A stretch of 64,000 nt of DNA. Source: Russula earlei. Lineage: Eukaryota; Basidiomycota; Agaricomycetes; Russulales; Russulaceae. Every line of letters begins with the position of its first letter. The first letter of the stretch is position 1. The notes beneath the pieces were generated by a model. That model ran no database searches and was not told the DNA's origin. It saw only the letters and a list, made by a program, of their open reading frames with translations. Below are positions 45,112-56,774 of the stretch, in pieces. The DNA lies in contig JAGFNK010000217.1 of the NCBI GenBank assembly GCA_025769875.1, positions 1-64,000 on the forward strand, read 5' to 3'. The position numbers were made by a program, and so were the translations under genes.

Positions 45112-46748
45112 TCATCTTGTGCCCCTATTGGCAGTGTTTTCCCGTCCTCCCAGTCCGATGACTACGAAGCTTACTAAGACTAATGCCGCTCCGACCACCA
45201 CCTGGGCTTTCACAGGATGCTGCAGCGCTATATCCCCAACGACAGCAAGCGGCATAGTAAGACTAAGACCGACGGTCACCACCAGCGGTGTCGTCTTGAG
45301 CATCGCAATCACATAGATATAGTCACTGAGGAGTGTGATGCCCATCTACAAAATCATTCGCCCAAAGCTTATGAGAGGGGAGGGGAAAACTCACGTTGAC
45401 AAGTAAACCGGCCACAGCTCTGCTTGAAGTCGGTGGCTCAAACCTCTCAACACCGATGAAATGAAAAATGACGCCGATCGGCCAACAAGCAAGGATGTTG
45501 AATAGGCCGACAAAACCGAAAAACAGCTGCATATCAATCCGTGACTCCGAACGAATCCGAACCTTGAGCAAGATGACATAAACCGCGTACATCAAGGCGG
45601 AGAGCAAGGCGAGACAATCCCCAAGGAGAGAGTACCGTCCGCTCTGGATATCCGTCAGTAAGGGGCGGCCCGATGTAGAAGAAGGACGCGGCGGAGCGTC
45701 GCCAGAGTCCGAAAGGGAGACCAAGATCACCCCGGCAAAGCTTCTCGAACGTCATTGTCCTGTCCTCAGATGCAGAGTGCACTGCCCACCTAGTGACAAC
45801 AGCTCCAATCTTTGGAAGTGTCAGCTGGTCGACTTGAAAGAGACGCCCGATGATCAGCGTGAAGAAACCTGGACTTAGGCATCTCAGCACGAGCGACGAA
45901 ATAGCAGGAAGACGGCTACACACCGCTCATGCTGGACAAAATGGTAGCGCTCGCCACGCTTGTCATTCCAAGGCCCGCCGTCAGCGACCAGTTTGCGAGG
46001 AACCAGAGGAAACAGAACACGGAGGCGAGCTGAGCAGTCTCTCGTGTGGTGAGGGGTGGCAGATCGGTCGAGGTGGATACTGGCGATAAGTGAGACGGAT
46101 GGCGTTGCGGACTCTTCAATACGGACCACGATAAGGATGTCAGACGAGGGATGTAATGTCTCTCACCGTGCTGCTTGGTTCCCCGTCCTCGTTCGCAAGT
46201 GGCTCATATCCATCTGGAGGACTAATGGACCGTTGAAGGTGGCCCGAATCGTCAAAGGGCACATGCTCACCCCCATCCACCTGTCAAGTCAGAGGCATCG
46301 TGATGCCGGCGAATATATCTCCTTATTAGAAATGGTAACAGGTACAGCGAAAATGTGCTTGTGGTGAGGTACGTGATGCTGCATCGCTAGATAATGAGCG
46401 AACGACGACGGTAATCAAAGACAGGACAGTACAGACAGGAAAGGTTTCCCGTATCCTCCAACAAACATGTCCTAGATGTGGTCGTATGAATCATAATCGG
46501 ACAGATCCAGTGGTTATTCCGTAGAGACGTACTTGTGTCACAAAGTTGGACGTTGTCCATAGTAAGACGACGAGAAGTAGTAAGCATATGCCAACAGCGT
46601 AGTCTCTCCGAGCGTGTTTTTGAGAATCAAGAGACTTCCCTGTTTCTCGGGCTTCTGCAGGTAGGGAGTCCATCTCTATAGGTTGGTCTAGATGGGGTTC
46701 AGGCATGTAACGCGAGTAACCTCGAACCACGTGTCTCCAATGTGTCAT
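45112..46748 (-). CDS. SLC35F5/THI74-type EamA membrane transporter
   Basis: A multi-exon minus-strand gene for a drug/metabolite-superfamily protein with about ten membrane spans, probably in vacuole or mitochondrial membrane as for Thi74. Visible segments in order: MTHWRHVVRGYSRYMPEPHL; first span AVGICLLLLVVLLWTTSNF; DMFVGGYGKPF; YLTTSTFSLYLLPFLIRR; VVTSFAGVILVSLSDSGDA across a splice; GDCLALLSALMYAVYVILLK; and the last EamA copy PLVVTVGLSLTMPLAVVGD followed by a hydrophobic span and a polar tail. The family reads well across splices such as 45740. The upstream codons of the first frame lack an ATG, so the start is placed at 46748. Substrate unknown. Confidence 0.8.
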
Positions 46749-46821
46749 ACCGTACCGAGTCTTTTCGCAGAGGTGGTACACCGTAAGTAAAAGAGTATAA
46801 AATTATTCAAATAACAATAGT

Positions 46822-48320
46822 CTATGGACCGCCCCAAACCGACTTGTGATGGTGCTTTACCTTTTCGAATATTCGGTAAAGACTGATCACCAAGTTAAAA
46901 CAATACATGAGCAGTCCGATTCCCACAAGGATGATCAATGCCATCTGGTGTTCACACAATGACTTCCCTGCTTTCTCGTCATCACCCCCCAAAGGACTAG
47001 GCGGCCTGGGGAGCTGGCTGTACCACGAAATATCCGATGCACTCGCACATGGGATGGGAGAGGTGAAGTAATTATCGCAGCAGAGTGAAAGCGCGGCGGA
47101 CCATGCACAGATAAACAACACCTCGAGTAAGGTATGAGCCAACTTGGATGACGTTCGCCAAAGACCAAGCGGTCGTCCGAAGTATTCGAGCTACCAACAC
47201 CCACGAACTAATTAACGAATCGAAGATCCGACGGGAGGAATTTTCAGACTCACATATATAGCGACCATAACATGGACCAGGGTCAGAGGTGCGAATATTA
47301 TGACCAGAGTACTACAATACGTGGACACAGAGTTCAGTCTGAGCGCGCATGCGTAAACCGACTGCGCACGTACGACGAACTACCAAGGATTCCGTAAGAA
47401 TGGCTATGCTTTTCGGCCGTTCGTATCTGGATTGCGACCGCAAGGGCAGCTGTAGTGAATGTGATATTGATGAATCGAAACAGCTATCGGGTGGTCAGCT
47501 GGCACCCTCGAGTCTCCGCTCAGAGGTTATGCTTCACCAAAGGAGCGTAGACGTTATTTAACAAGTACGCTCTTGCTCGCTTTCTTGCTCTAGGCCACCA
47601 ACTCTCGTCGACAGTACCTTCGTCATGCGGTTGGCGTTCGGGAGATTCTCCGCTCTGGAGCTGCTCGTAAACGTCCCCACGAGGCAACGAGTCAAGTGGC
47701 CTTGCGCTTGCGGCCCAAGGAGAATCCCACCCCGGCGTCCGACCATGCGAGAGCGAGTACGGAGTGGCTGGGGTGGCGGGCAGTGCTATGCGCAAGCTCC
47801 GGTCCCGCGCGCGAGAATGGGCGAGCTCTTGGCTCTTCTCGTCGAGTGCCGGACTGTGATCCTCCCTGCGGCCAAACCCGGCGGCGTTGAAAGAGGACGA
47901 TCTGAGGATGCTGGACCTCTTCTCCAGTCGGACGGGAGGAGATTCTGCGCGGGACACCTCCGATGGGGGCATTGGGTGCCGGCGGGTGAACGGGAACCAG
48001 CGATGCTCGCCACGTTGTCCTATCAAGGAGTTCTGCGATGCGTCCGAACGACTTGCATCGGATGGGCCACGCGATCTTCCCGGCAACGATGGTTCATATT
48101 GGGAGTCCGTGGGGGAAGGGGGCTCATCCTTAGCCCACGCTGAAAGCAGATAATACGATCAGCGCGTGCAGAGAACGTTGATCCGACGTGGGGAAGGCAT
48201 ACGGGGTCTTGTGACGACCTTGCCCCTGGATGAAGTACTGGTCTCGTTATATCGAATTCTCTGGGACTGGTTGGGGTTGGAAATGGACGGGTGGGCCTGC
48301 GTTGGAGGGTCTTCAGACAT
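46822..48320 (-). CDS. Multi-span membrane protein, possibly SRF1-like
   Basis: Five exons (48203-48320, 47538-48139, 47374-47483, 47254-47311, 46822-47190) join in phase to 418 residues. The N-terminal 220 residues are polar and Ser/Pro/Arg-rich ([28 protein letters not shown]). Four hydrophobic segments then follow: [53 protein letters not shown] and [19 protein letters not shown], ending [11 protein letters not shown]. This layout resembles fungal regulator of phospholipase D SRF1, which I offer tentatively; a MARVEL-like protein is the alternative. It lies 100 bp from the divergent FAM192A/Fyv6 start. Confidence 0.72.
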
Positions 48321-48420
48321 GAACGGAAGAACAGGGTGCCTGAAGATGAGAGGGTGAGAGAGCTGCGGATCACGCCCGCATTGCCAGTGGCAACAATTTT
48401 ATGAGAACACGGTCATCATC
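48321..48420. promoter_or_regulatory. Bidirectional promoter: SRF1-like gene / FAM192A
   Basis: Exactly 100 bp lie between divergent start codons, the shortest divergent spacer in the window. Expression of the two genes is probably coupled. Confidence 0.6.
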
Positions 48421-49319
48421 ATGGCCGACGAAGCTCTCCCTTCAATTTCGACTGGCGTAGTTGGCTCTCGCTTCGTCTCACAAACAGACATTGAGGCCGC
48501 TCGGGCTCGTAGGGAGGAACAGTGGAAAGCTGCATACGCCAGGTTTCATGGGGCTTCTCCGTCCCTAACCGCCTTGCCTGAACAATCGTCCTTCTTAGAT
48601 TAGGTCAAGAACCGCCGCCTGCACCACAAGAAGACGCGTACGATGGTCGTAGTCTGGCAGAGGTCCGCCCCTATCTCTCTCACCACATCTCCGTGTTGAC
48701 CTTGACCTCTAGAAACTCGCCGCCAACCGCGTAAGTCTCGCGCAATGGCACAACACCGCGCCCGTTCACGCCCTCATATCTCTCTATCTTTCACCCTTCT
48801 CCCCCCCTTTCCCCACTCAACAATCTTAGGCAGCCAAACAGGAGGAATGGGAAGAAAAGACTAAATTAGCGAACCAGTTCCGCGCCCTCGAAGAAGACGA
48901 GATCATGTTTCTCGATTCGGTCAGGGAGCGTCAGGAACAGGAGGAACGCGAGCGCAAAGTGCGAGACGGTGAGGAACTGAAGAGCTTTCGGGAGTAAGCC
49001 ATCCTTACGAATTCATTGTACCCTTATCTCGTCCTCACGATAAATATGTCCTTTGTGTAGGGCCGTTGCAGCAAAGGTGATCGTGAAAACGCCACCAGCC
49101 GTACCTGCCCCCGAGTCAGCGTCGGCACCCGCACCGAAGACTGTGTCGGCGCCCGCAAAGAAGCCCACCAAGGCATCCCTGAAAGGTGTCATTGTGAAGA
49201 AAAAGGCGAAATCTGCTCCCGAAGCGAAATCACCAACAGAAATCGGAAAGGCCGAAAAGGTGGAACACGACAGCCCATCTCCACATTCGAAGCGTCGAAA
49301 AGTTGCCGTCGAGTCGTGA
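48421..49319 (+). CDS. FAM192A/NIP30-domain protein (Fyv6-like)
   Basis: Five exons (48421-48542, 48599-48662, 48713-48730, 48830-48993, 49061-49319) join in phase to 208 residues. The NIP30 domain reads FVSQTDIEAARARREEQW, then EDAYDGRSLAEKLAANRAAK, WEEKTKLANQF, LEEDEIMFLDSVRERQEQEE and GEELKSFRE. In yeast the related Fyv6 acts in the second step of splicing; animal FAM192A (PIP30) binds the proteasome activator PA28gamma. The C-terminal 85 residues are Ala/Pro/Lys-rich and basic, suited to nuclear entry. The third exon is only 18 nt. It converges on ESS2, 94 bp away. Confidence 0.85.
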
Positions 49320-49413
49320 TCCTTTGCGTTAAATATCTGCACGTATGCAGCGACTTTTCTAGTGAAACCGGATGCTCGCTATTACAGCCCACGACTCTGT
49401 GAATGCGACTAAT

Positions 49414-51023
49414 TTATCTTCGCGTGACAGGACTTGGTGTCGGTGTCCATCGCACGCGGTTCAAGTCCTTATCTTTGCCATCTTCCCAGCCCGCCGTTCT
49501 TCCCATTGCTTCTGCTCTCCTCGATGCAGCTGTACCCATAGTTGTCCGGTCGAGCAGTCTTCTTGCTGCGGGTGTCAGCGCGCCCGATGCCTCTGCACGA
49601 CGCGGAGTCCATGACGGTGGTGGCATATCACCTTTTCTGCGCGCATGGCTAGCCCCTAGCAAGCCCGCCTTTGTCCGTAGACTCTTCACAGCAGAAGAGG
49701 AGAGCTTGTGAGAGAGTACCTCGCGCTTGGTCGGCGCAGATATATGGAAGGGCGTACTAGGCAGTGGTGCTGACACCTCGGCGGGATCGTCAGATTGTGA
49801 CAGAATACGGGGAGTTCCTGCCAGAGTTCCCCAAGTCATCAGTTGTTTGACTGCTGCCGGTCCAAGTTCGGATGGTGTAGGGGACGGAAGTGAAGGGACA
49901 TAGGAGAAATTGTCGACTCCAGGTGATTTTGGTCTGTCTGTGAGTAAAGTGTGAGTAACGCACGCTCGTGCGATCAACATGATAAACGCACATGGGGTGC
50001 CTGCAATCGCATTGTCAACCCGACTTTGAGTGGGGCTAGGTGGTTCAGATAAGGCTTGAGATGAGGATAGACTTTCGTCACTTTCAGGGAGTCGAGTATT
50101 CCCATGCTTGAGAGTCTTTGGGGGTCCCTTTGCAGGAATGTTCTTGGTTGACGAGCTTGACGGGTCATAGGGAGACACATCCGCCCCCGGGGAGAACATC
50201 AAGGAATTCCTCGCTCGGAATGCCCATCCATTCACGCCTGCAGGCCGAGTGTCCTTCTTCGGCGCCATAACATCCACCACCTCATCCACCTCCCCATCCT
50301 TCTCCCGTAGCACGACTTCCTTACCCCCCGAAGACTCTGCCCCAACACCGCCTACGTCGCCCAGCTGCCTGCTGCCTGCTGCTGCTCCTCGCCCTCGCCC
50401 TCGCCCTCGGCAGTGATGAGTCCCGCCGAAATTGGCGCCTCTATCCTCATCCTCTCTCTCACCCCAGCGCTCTCCGGCATCTCGATCAAGGCCCTCTCCC
50501 TAGCCTCGAGCGCCCTCGCCCTCTGAGCCTCGACGCGCCTTTGCGCGTCCCACGCCCACCCGTACTTCTCTCGCCGCCGCACGTTCTCCTCGTCCAATAT
50601 CTGCGTGAAGCTCGCGTTGTCCTCGGACGTGTACCGCGCCTGGAACGCGTCCAGGCTCACGCTCGTGTCGTAGCGCGCGCGTTTGGCGGCGCTGGCGGAA
50701 TCGGCGGACGGGGGCAGCTCGCGGCGCGCGGGCGTGTCGGAAGGTCCGACGCCGTAGGGCGTTTCGGAGGGTCTCTGCCAGGGACGCGAAGATCTGACGG
50801 TGGCATTGATGGATTCGAGGTTGCGGACGCTGGCGCCGATGAGTTGCGGATCGCGCGTTTCGAGGGCATCGAGGTAGGAGTTGGTGGCATCGAGGTGAAC
50901 CAAGGAGGGGAAGAAATCGCGAGCAATGATGTGGGAAAGGGCGGCGGTATATTCATCTTCTTCGAGGACGGTTTGACGGTTCAAAGATCTTTTTGGGATG
51001 GAGGACTGGGAGGGGACAGACAT
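49414..51023 (-). CDS. Splicing factor ESS2 (DGCR14 family), one apparent frameshift
   Basis: ESS2 (Bis1, DGCR14) is a nuclear protein of the late spliceosome. The N-terminal part from MSVPSQSSIPKRS contains VLEEDEYTAALSHIIARDFF and YTSEDNASFTQILDEENVR followed by REKYGWAWDA, all diagnostic. The C-terminal part has GWAFRARNSLMFSPGADVSP, TPFHISAPTKREVLSHKL and basic blocks. Between 50360 and 50385, in a CAG/GCAGGCA low-complexity stretch, the frame of the first part stops while the second part continues in another frame. No donor of correct phase exists there, so a one-base gain or two-base loss is likely. A phase-1 intron lies near 49930-50000. Total length about 520 residues. Confidence 0.88.
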
Positions 51024-51436
51024 GGTGGTCGTTGATAGAGAGTTTGTAACACGGCCCGGAATTCCCACACAGATGGCATAAATCGAGTCATTACTACTAA
51101 CGGTAAATCAGGACAGTAACAATATCATAACATACACAGAATCTCCAGCCACGTCGTGGTATAGGATGGGGATGGGCCATGAATTTCTTTTCTATCGTAT
51201 CAAAATTGAATGTTGAATGGCGTCTGCTCTCGACATATAATTCGAAGGCATTAATCGTGGAAGCGTCATAACTGGTAACTGGGAGAGGAGAAATAAGTGA
51301 AAAGGCTGCAGATTCACCAGAAGGGACGGTAAGAAGGAAATAATAGGGTTGTGGAAAACGGAGCGCAGTATGGACGCAGGAAGATATATCCAACACATAG
51401 AACCGCGAGGTATGACAAGTGCCAGTCGATATTCAG

Positions 51437-53631
51437 TTACGTCCTGAACCAGAGCGTGGTCGACCCTTGTCGCGAGCATCCAAGAATCGACCTTCCACAT
51501 CGGAGATGTCGGCACCCGCACTTCGACGCCCGCTCATGCCATAGCTGGGTCTCCCGGTCCGACTCTGTGACAACGGTGTCGGAGATGGTGTAGGGAGCTT
51601 TCGAATGACTTCGGACTGTAATGTTCGAGTGAGGGATTTGGGGGAGAGCCTTGCCGCCGGGAGACTCTCTACGCGACGGGGCCGAGGACAATGTCGTCGG
51701 GCTCGCGGCTGCATATGACGCCGAAGTTGACAGAACGCGATCGCGTTGAGGGATACCACAATCAGACAAGCTTGCGCTGGAGGGTGAATCTCCTGTAGTC
51801 GAACCCAGTGAGGATCGCTTGATATAACCGCCACTAGGTCGCTTCAAACCAGTTGCACCGGCTGTTGAAGGGTGCGCATATAGCCCAGAAGTTGGAACTG
51901 GAATGAATGTGGGTGTCGCTGGGCGCGAGGCGGGTGTGGGTATCGAACTAACGGTGGCAGTCGTGCTAACGCTGCTACGCCCCTCAGTTGAGGTCGATAA
52001 CCGAGACTGTGGCCTTCGCAATCCAGAAGGCTGAACGATATGGGATGGCACGTCCGGCGTGCCCAGAGAGCCTGACTGAGGAGAGTTCATGAGCGATGCG
52101 AAGGCGGGAAACCCGACGGCGGATGGGGGACTTGAGGCTCTTCGATGATCTCTGTCTTTAGGTTTAGTGGGGGAAGGCGAATCTTCCATGATCAGGACCC
52201 AGCCAGACGTGTTTCCCGCGGGTGTTCGTTTGATCTCATCGACATCGGCTGCCCGTCGACCGAGGAGCGACGACCGCGAACGTTCATCTAGGGGACTTGA
52301 TGGACTGACTGCCCGAAAGGTTTGACGACTTGGATGTTGGCACAGCTATCGCTGGAGGATTAGGGCGGCTCATGCTACCCAAGCGTAACCGAGGAACGCG
52401 CGTATGAATCTTCTGTTCTAAATTTTTGACCTTCGCTCGCATTTCGGACACCATCTGTACACCTCGGCTCTTGGAGGTGATGGCGGTAGAAGCGCCATTG
52501 GCTGTCGCAGGAGCGATTGTGTGACTGGAAGCGTGTGAAGTGGAACGATTGGCGGTGATCTTGGGCTGAATGCGGGATGCGTGTAGGGAAGGTAGCGTAG
52601 TAGACCTGCTCAGAGATATTGGCGTCTGAGACGAGGCCATCTTGTGACGAGGTAAGGAGAATCCGGCACGTTGGAGTAAAATGGAGTGTCCTGATTCGGA
52701 ATCTGCGGATGACGTGGAGGGCCTTGGCGCGTCCGAGACCGAAAGAGGGATTTCAGGCTCAAGTAGCTCGAGATCAGGGGGAGGTTGAGTATGAAGGAGG
52801 TCATCTTCCGAGGGCCTGGATACATGGCGAGCAAGAGATGAACCTTCCGAGGAAGTCCGAGAAGGAACAGATTTGAGTTTCTGACTTGATGCCCGGGCTT
52901 GTGCGGCCGCTAGTTGATCTCTTAGGACGGACACTTCCGCATTGGAGTCTGCACGCCTTAAGATCTCCGTGATTGACCAGATGGCATGTAACGTACCTCG
53001 AAGTTCGTCCTTTAGCCTCTGGCACTCCTCCTCGAGATGGGCTTTGTCAAATAACTCGTGCTCCAGCAGTATCTTCTCCTCGAGAGCGCGGGCATACTTA
53101 GCCTCGACGTCGGATAGACTTGATGCGACAGCCCTTTCGTTTCTCTCGAGGTCGTCGTTGCCCATCTCGAGTTCACGAAGCTGAACTTTTACCTTCTGAT
53201 TTTCCTGTCGGAGAGAGTCGAGTTCGCGTTGAAGAGAGGTTGTCGTTGTGTTATGATTAGTTTGAAGTGACATGAACTTGGACTAGACAGGAACGGTTAG
53301 AGAAACGAATCGTAACCGGTAAAATCGGCGCACCTTCCACGAGTCGCGCTCACTCTCTGCCCGTTCTACCTTGACTTTCAATTCCTGCTGGGCTTTTCTC
53401 GGTCCTCTGTAGTTCCCGCTCTAGCTCCTCCTCCAGTTCTTTACTCGACTGGTGGAAGTCATCGAGCTCATTCTTGGTCTCTGCGAGCATCTCTGCAGCT
53501 TCATAATACTTTGTCTTCCAGTCTGTGACGGACGAGGAGGGAATAACTGAGTGAAACGCGTTTAGAGAGTGGCGTAGGCGCGAATAGGAGGATGGGAGTT
53601 ACCCGATCAAGTCGCTGTCGAGAGTTGCCAT
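51437..53631 (-). CDS. nudE: NudE/NDE1-type dynein regulator, with apparent indels
   Basis: NudE links LIS1 to dynein for nuclear migration. Exons start with MATLDSDLIG (53603-53631), then 53334-53546, then two further segments from 53276 down. The coiled coil is clear: WKTKYYEAAEMLAETKNEL, SSKELEEELERELQRTEK, LQRELDSLRQENQKVKVQL, LRELEMGNDDLERNERAVA, and KDELRDSNAEVSVLRDQ across a phase-1 splice. A long Ser/Pro-rich tail follows. One extra A near 53396 breaks EKAQQEL, and one extra C near 52287 breaks the tail frame. A third extra base at the first donor (GGG at 53601-53605) is possible. The exact C-terminus (51433 or 51437) depends on these. Confidence 0.87.
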
Positions 53632-53962
53632 TATGTTGTCCTTCCGCAATGGGTCTGATGGGGTGAGGACTGCGGTCATGGCCAGACGACGCGAATGGAA
53701 GGGAGGGGCGAGAAGAGAGACGCGGTCAAAATGGATGTGATGAACTGAAACGGGGGGAGTCACTTCTGGCCAGCTTGGAGGGAGAACCCGCCTTGTTTGG
53801 CTGGTGTTTGTTTCCTGCTACGGCATTCACGGTCCGGAGACAGACATAGCTACACTTTGGTTGTACCAAGTGCAGTTATATACACCTTCTCCCATCATCT
53901 CCAGTATGTAACTTGCTAGGGGATTGTCTGAGACAATTCCCTAGCAACTTACACACCTCTAC
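53632..53962. promoter_or_regulatory. Upstream region of nudE
   Basis: 331 bp between the nudE ATG and the stop of CSL4, both minus strand. It contains a short inverted repeat: CTTGCTAGGGGATTGTCT near 53912 is followed by GACAATTCCCTAGCAACTT near 53933, which can form a stem of about 15 bp. This may act as a terminator-like hairpin for CSL4 RNA or be a small element remnant. Confidence 0.5.
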
Positions 53963-54700
53963 TTAAAGTCCTTCAGGCTTCGCACACTTCCTCTTCTCCA
54001 GTTTACCCGTTTTCGGACACCGCATCTCTTGCCACGATACAGGCTCCATCGTTCCACCTACATCAGATTCATGTCAGCCGCCGTATCTTCAAATACTTCC
54101 ACGCGTCACAAACCAGCCTCGCTCGTAGCAAATATGACACCGAGGTCGTTGCGTGCCGTGGTTATGTAGTAGCTGCGCGCGTCTCCAAGGGAAATCTGTT
54201 TACAAGTAGTACGTAGGGCAACGGACGAGGCAGACAGGGGCGTGCTCGTACCACTAGACCTTTGATGACATCCCCACCCCGGAAACAATCTCCAACCTTG
54301 ACTTTGTCTTTCTCTGTTGCCCGGATATCCTGAACGCGAATAACACCCGTAAAGTCTTCTCCTGGCGGTAGCGGCACTCCGTCCACAATCGTGATGGAAA
54401 CCACAGCCTGTTGAGGAGACAGCCGGGTGATAGAACCCAAGACGACGGAATTGGATGCAGGTGGATGAGGTTTCAAACGAGGGATCGTCAAACTCTGGTG
54501 GCCGAAGCGAGTGGAACCCCCATCATTCAATGTGAATAGGTACAGAGAGAAGAGAGACGGACGGAGCCCTGGTGTATCGGAGTGCCAAAGAGACTCGCCC
54601 TCGTTTCACCGTCCCTGGTGTATAACCCACTGCCAAGTTGGAGTGCAGGACCATGCGGAAGAGGAACTGGTTGACCAGGCACTAAAGAATCGGAAGGCAT
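53963..54700 (-). CDS. CSL4: RNA exosome cap subunit CSL4
   Basis: CSL4 is one of three S1/KH cap proteins of the RNA exosome. Exons 54563-54700, 54252-54494, 54114-54195 and 53963-54057 (minus) give 185 residues, the usual size. The N-terminal domain reads VPGQPVPLPHGPALQLGSG and YTRDGETRASLFGT. The S1 domain reads VVLGSITRLSPQQAVVSI, EDFTGVIRVQDIRATEKDKV and VGDCFRGGDVIKG, followed by SLGDARSYYITTARNDLGVI. The zinc-ribbon-like end is MEPVSWQEMRCPKTGKLEKR with two cysteines (C-P, then KCAKPEG). It shares a 218 bp divergent promoter with the PDH-E2 gene. Confidence 0.94.
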
Positions 54701-54918
54701 GCCAAGTAGGGCCGATACCGTACACGTCAGTTATGATCACGGTATATTCCCGGACTTGTCGGTTGAGGGAAGGGAGAGAGTGTGGTGGGGGGTGGGAACC
54801 AGTTGGGGATTGTTTGGCTCGCTCCGAAGGTTCACATAACCCGCTCGTCCTACCTACTTGTCTCCGAAATTCGCCAGCTCTTCTGCGTGTGTCCCTGTTG
54901 CTCTTCCCTCCATCTGCC
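54701..54918. promoter_or_regulatory. Bidirectional promoter: CSL4 / PDH-E2
   Basis: 218 bp between divergent start codons. CACGGTATATTCCC near 54739 could include a TATA element for the plus-strand gene, though far from the ATG. Confidence 0.5.
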
Positions 54919-56531
54919 ATGTCTGCGCTTGCGTTTACTCGTATTCTCTACAGAGGTACTCTCATTCCATGTCCTCTTTGCCTTGCTATCCTTATTTCTC
55001 CCTCGTTAGGTCTTCACAGTTCTGCTCGTCGTAATGCGCTCACAAAGATGACCATGCCTGCCATGAGTCCGACGATGACAGAGGGTGGAATCTCGGCGTG
55101 GAAAAAAGCGGAGGGGGAACCTTTTTCTTCTGGCGATGTCCTTCTCGAGATTGTATGTCCATCCCTCTTAGACTCTTGCCAGGGCGTAACGGCGCGTTCT
55201 TGCAGGAAACCGACAAGGCTGTCATTGATGTTGAAGCACAAGAAGACGGCCTTCTCGCTAAGATTGTCGTATGTAACAATCCTGTCATCGTACTCACACC
55301 TTCGTATTCACGCGTCCACGTCTTAGGCTCCAGACGGATCGAAGAATGTCTCCGTCGGTAGCACTATCGCCATTCTCGCAGAGGAGGGCGACGACCTTTC
55401 TGGTGCTGCAGAGTTGGCTGCTAATGCCACAAAGGAAGCGTCTCCTCCTCCCAAAGCGGAAAAGACTCCTGAGGCTCCGAAAGTCCCAGAGCCTTCAAAG
55501 GGATCATCCCCCCCCTAGTACGTCGTCGAAACCCGAGCTCCCGAAAGGCGACCGCATTTTCGCGTCGCCCTATCGCCAAAAAAATTGCTTTGGAGCGTGG
55601 CATCCCCTTGTCGAAAGTCAAGGGCACCGGCCCTGATGGCCGTATCATCCGCGAAGACGTTGAGAAGTACAAACAACTCGAACCTGGCGTCATCCCATCA
55701 ACACCTGCGGACTCTTCTGCAGACTACGTGGATATCCCTCTGAGCAGCATGCGCCGCACGATCGCCGCTCGTCTTGCAGAATCGAAGGTTCAAGCGCCGC
55801 ATTACTATTTGACTGTCGACATCCAGATGGATAAAGTTCTTAAACTACGTGAAGTATTCAACAAGTCCTTGGCCGACAAGGGGGCGAAGCTTAGTATCAA
55901 TGACTTCGTTGTCAAAGCAGTGGCCAAAGCGCTTGAGGACGTGCCAGAGGCCAACTCGGCGTGGTTAGGAGATACTATTCGGCAGTAAGCTCATCAATGT
56001 GTATATCTTTAGGCGTCTTGATTTAAATTCTCTGGATTAGGTACAAGAAAGCTGACATATCAATCGCTGTGGCCACACCAACCGGGTTGATCACGCCAAT
56101 TGTAAAAGATGTCGGCTCGAAGGGTCTAGCAACCATATCCGCGGAAGCGAAGGCCCTTGCGAAGAAAGCTCGCGATGGCAAGTTATCTCCCCACGAGTAC
56201 CAGGTAGGCAATAGGTTCTATGTTGGTTTTACTCGATCCGACCAAACATACATCTTGATAGGGTGGCACGTTCACGATTTCGAATCTCGGCATGTATGAC
56301 ATTTCCCATTTCACCGCTATCATCAATCCTCCGCAATCGTGCATTCTTGCCGTTGGATCGACTAAGCCTTCCCTCGTTCCCTCTGCGGAAGACGAACGTG
56401 GTTTCAAGACTGTGAATGTCTTGAACGTTACCTTGAGCAGTGATCACCGTTCCGTTGATGGTGCGCTCGGTGCCCGGTGGTTGACCGCCTTCAAGGGCTA
56501 TTTGGAGAACCCACTGACGTTTATGCTCTGA
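54919..56531 (+). CDS. LAT1: Pyruvate dehydrogenase E2 (dihydrolipoamide acetyltransferase), two apparent indels
   Basis: E2 forms the core of the mitochondrial pyruvate dehydrogenase complex and moves acetyl groups to CoA. Exons are 54919-54955, 55010-55152, 55206-55268, 55327-55984, 56041-56203 and 56262-56531, about 443 codons. A short presequence ([20 protein letters not shown]) precedes the lipoyl domain ([18 protein letters not shown]; lipoyl Lys in [12 protein letters not shown]). The E1/E3-binding domain ([20 protein letters not shown]) and the catalytic domain ending [16 protein letters not shown], with the active-site His, follow. The fourth exon has two surplus bases: a C in the run at 55508-55515, which creates a TAG, and a T near 55573. 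Exon length 658 confirms a net gain of two. Confidence 0.94.
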
Positions 56532-56774
56532 GCGTCTTAAAAGGCGTGGGCTTGATAGATTATTATGATCTGCCTGTCCCCACATAGATTTTTATATCCT
56601 CACTAACGGTCTAATTCATACTCATGGTATTTATCCCCTGGGAAACGACACTTTACTTATTGTGTGACCTACCCCCAGCGTAGAGGTGAATCACGCAGTG
56701 AAAGAACACTGAGGGTAGTCTCGTGACAGCCATATTTTACATCCGTTGTCTTCATAGTCTCCCTCTGACCTCTA

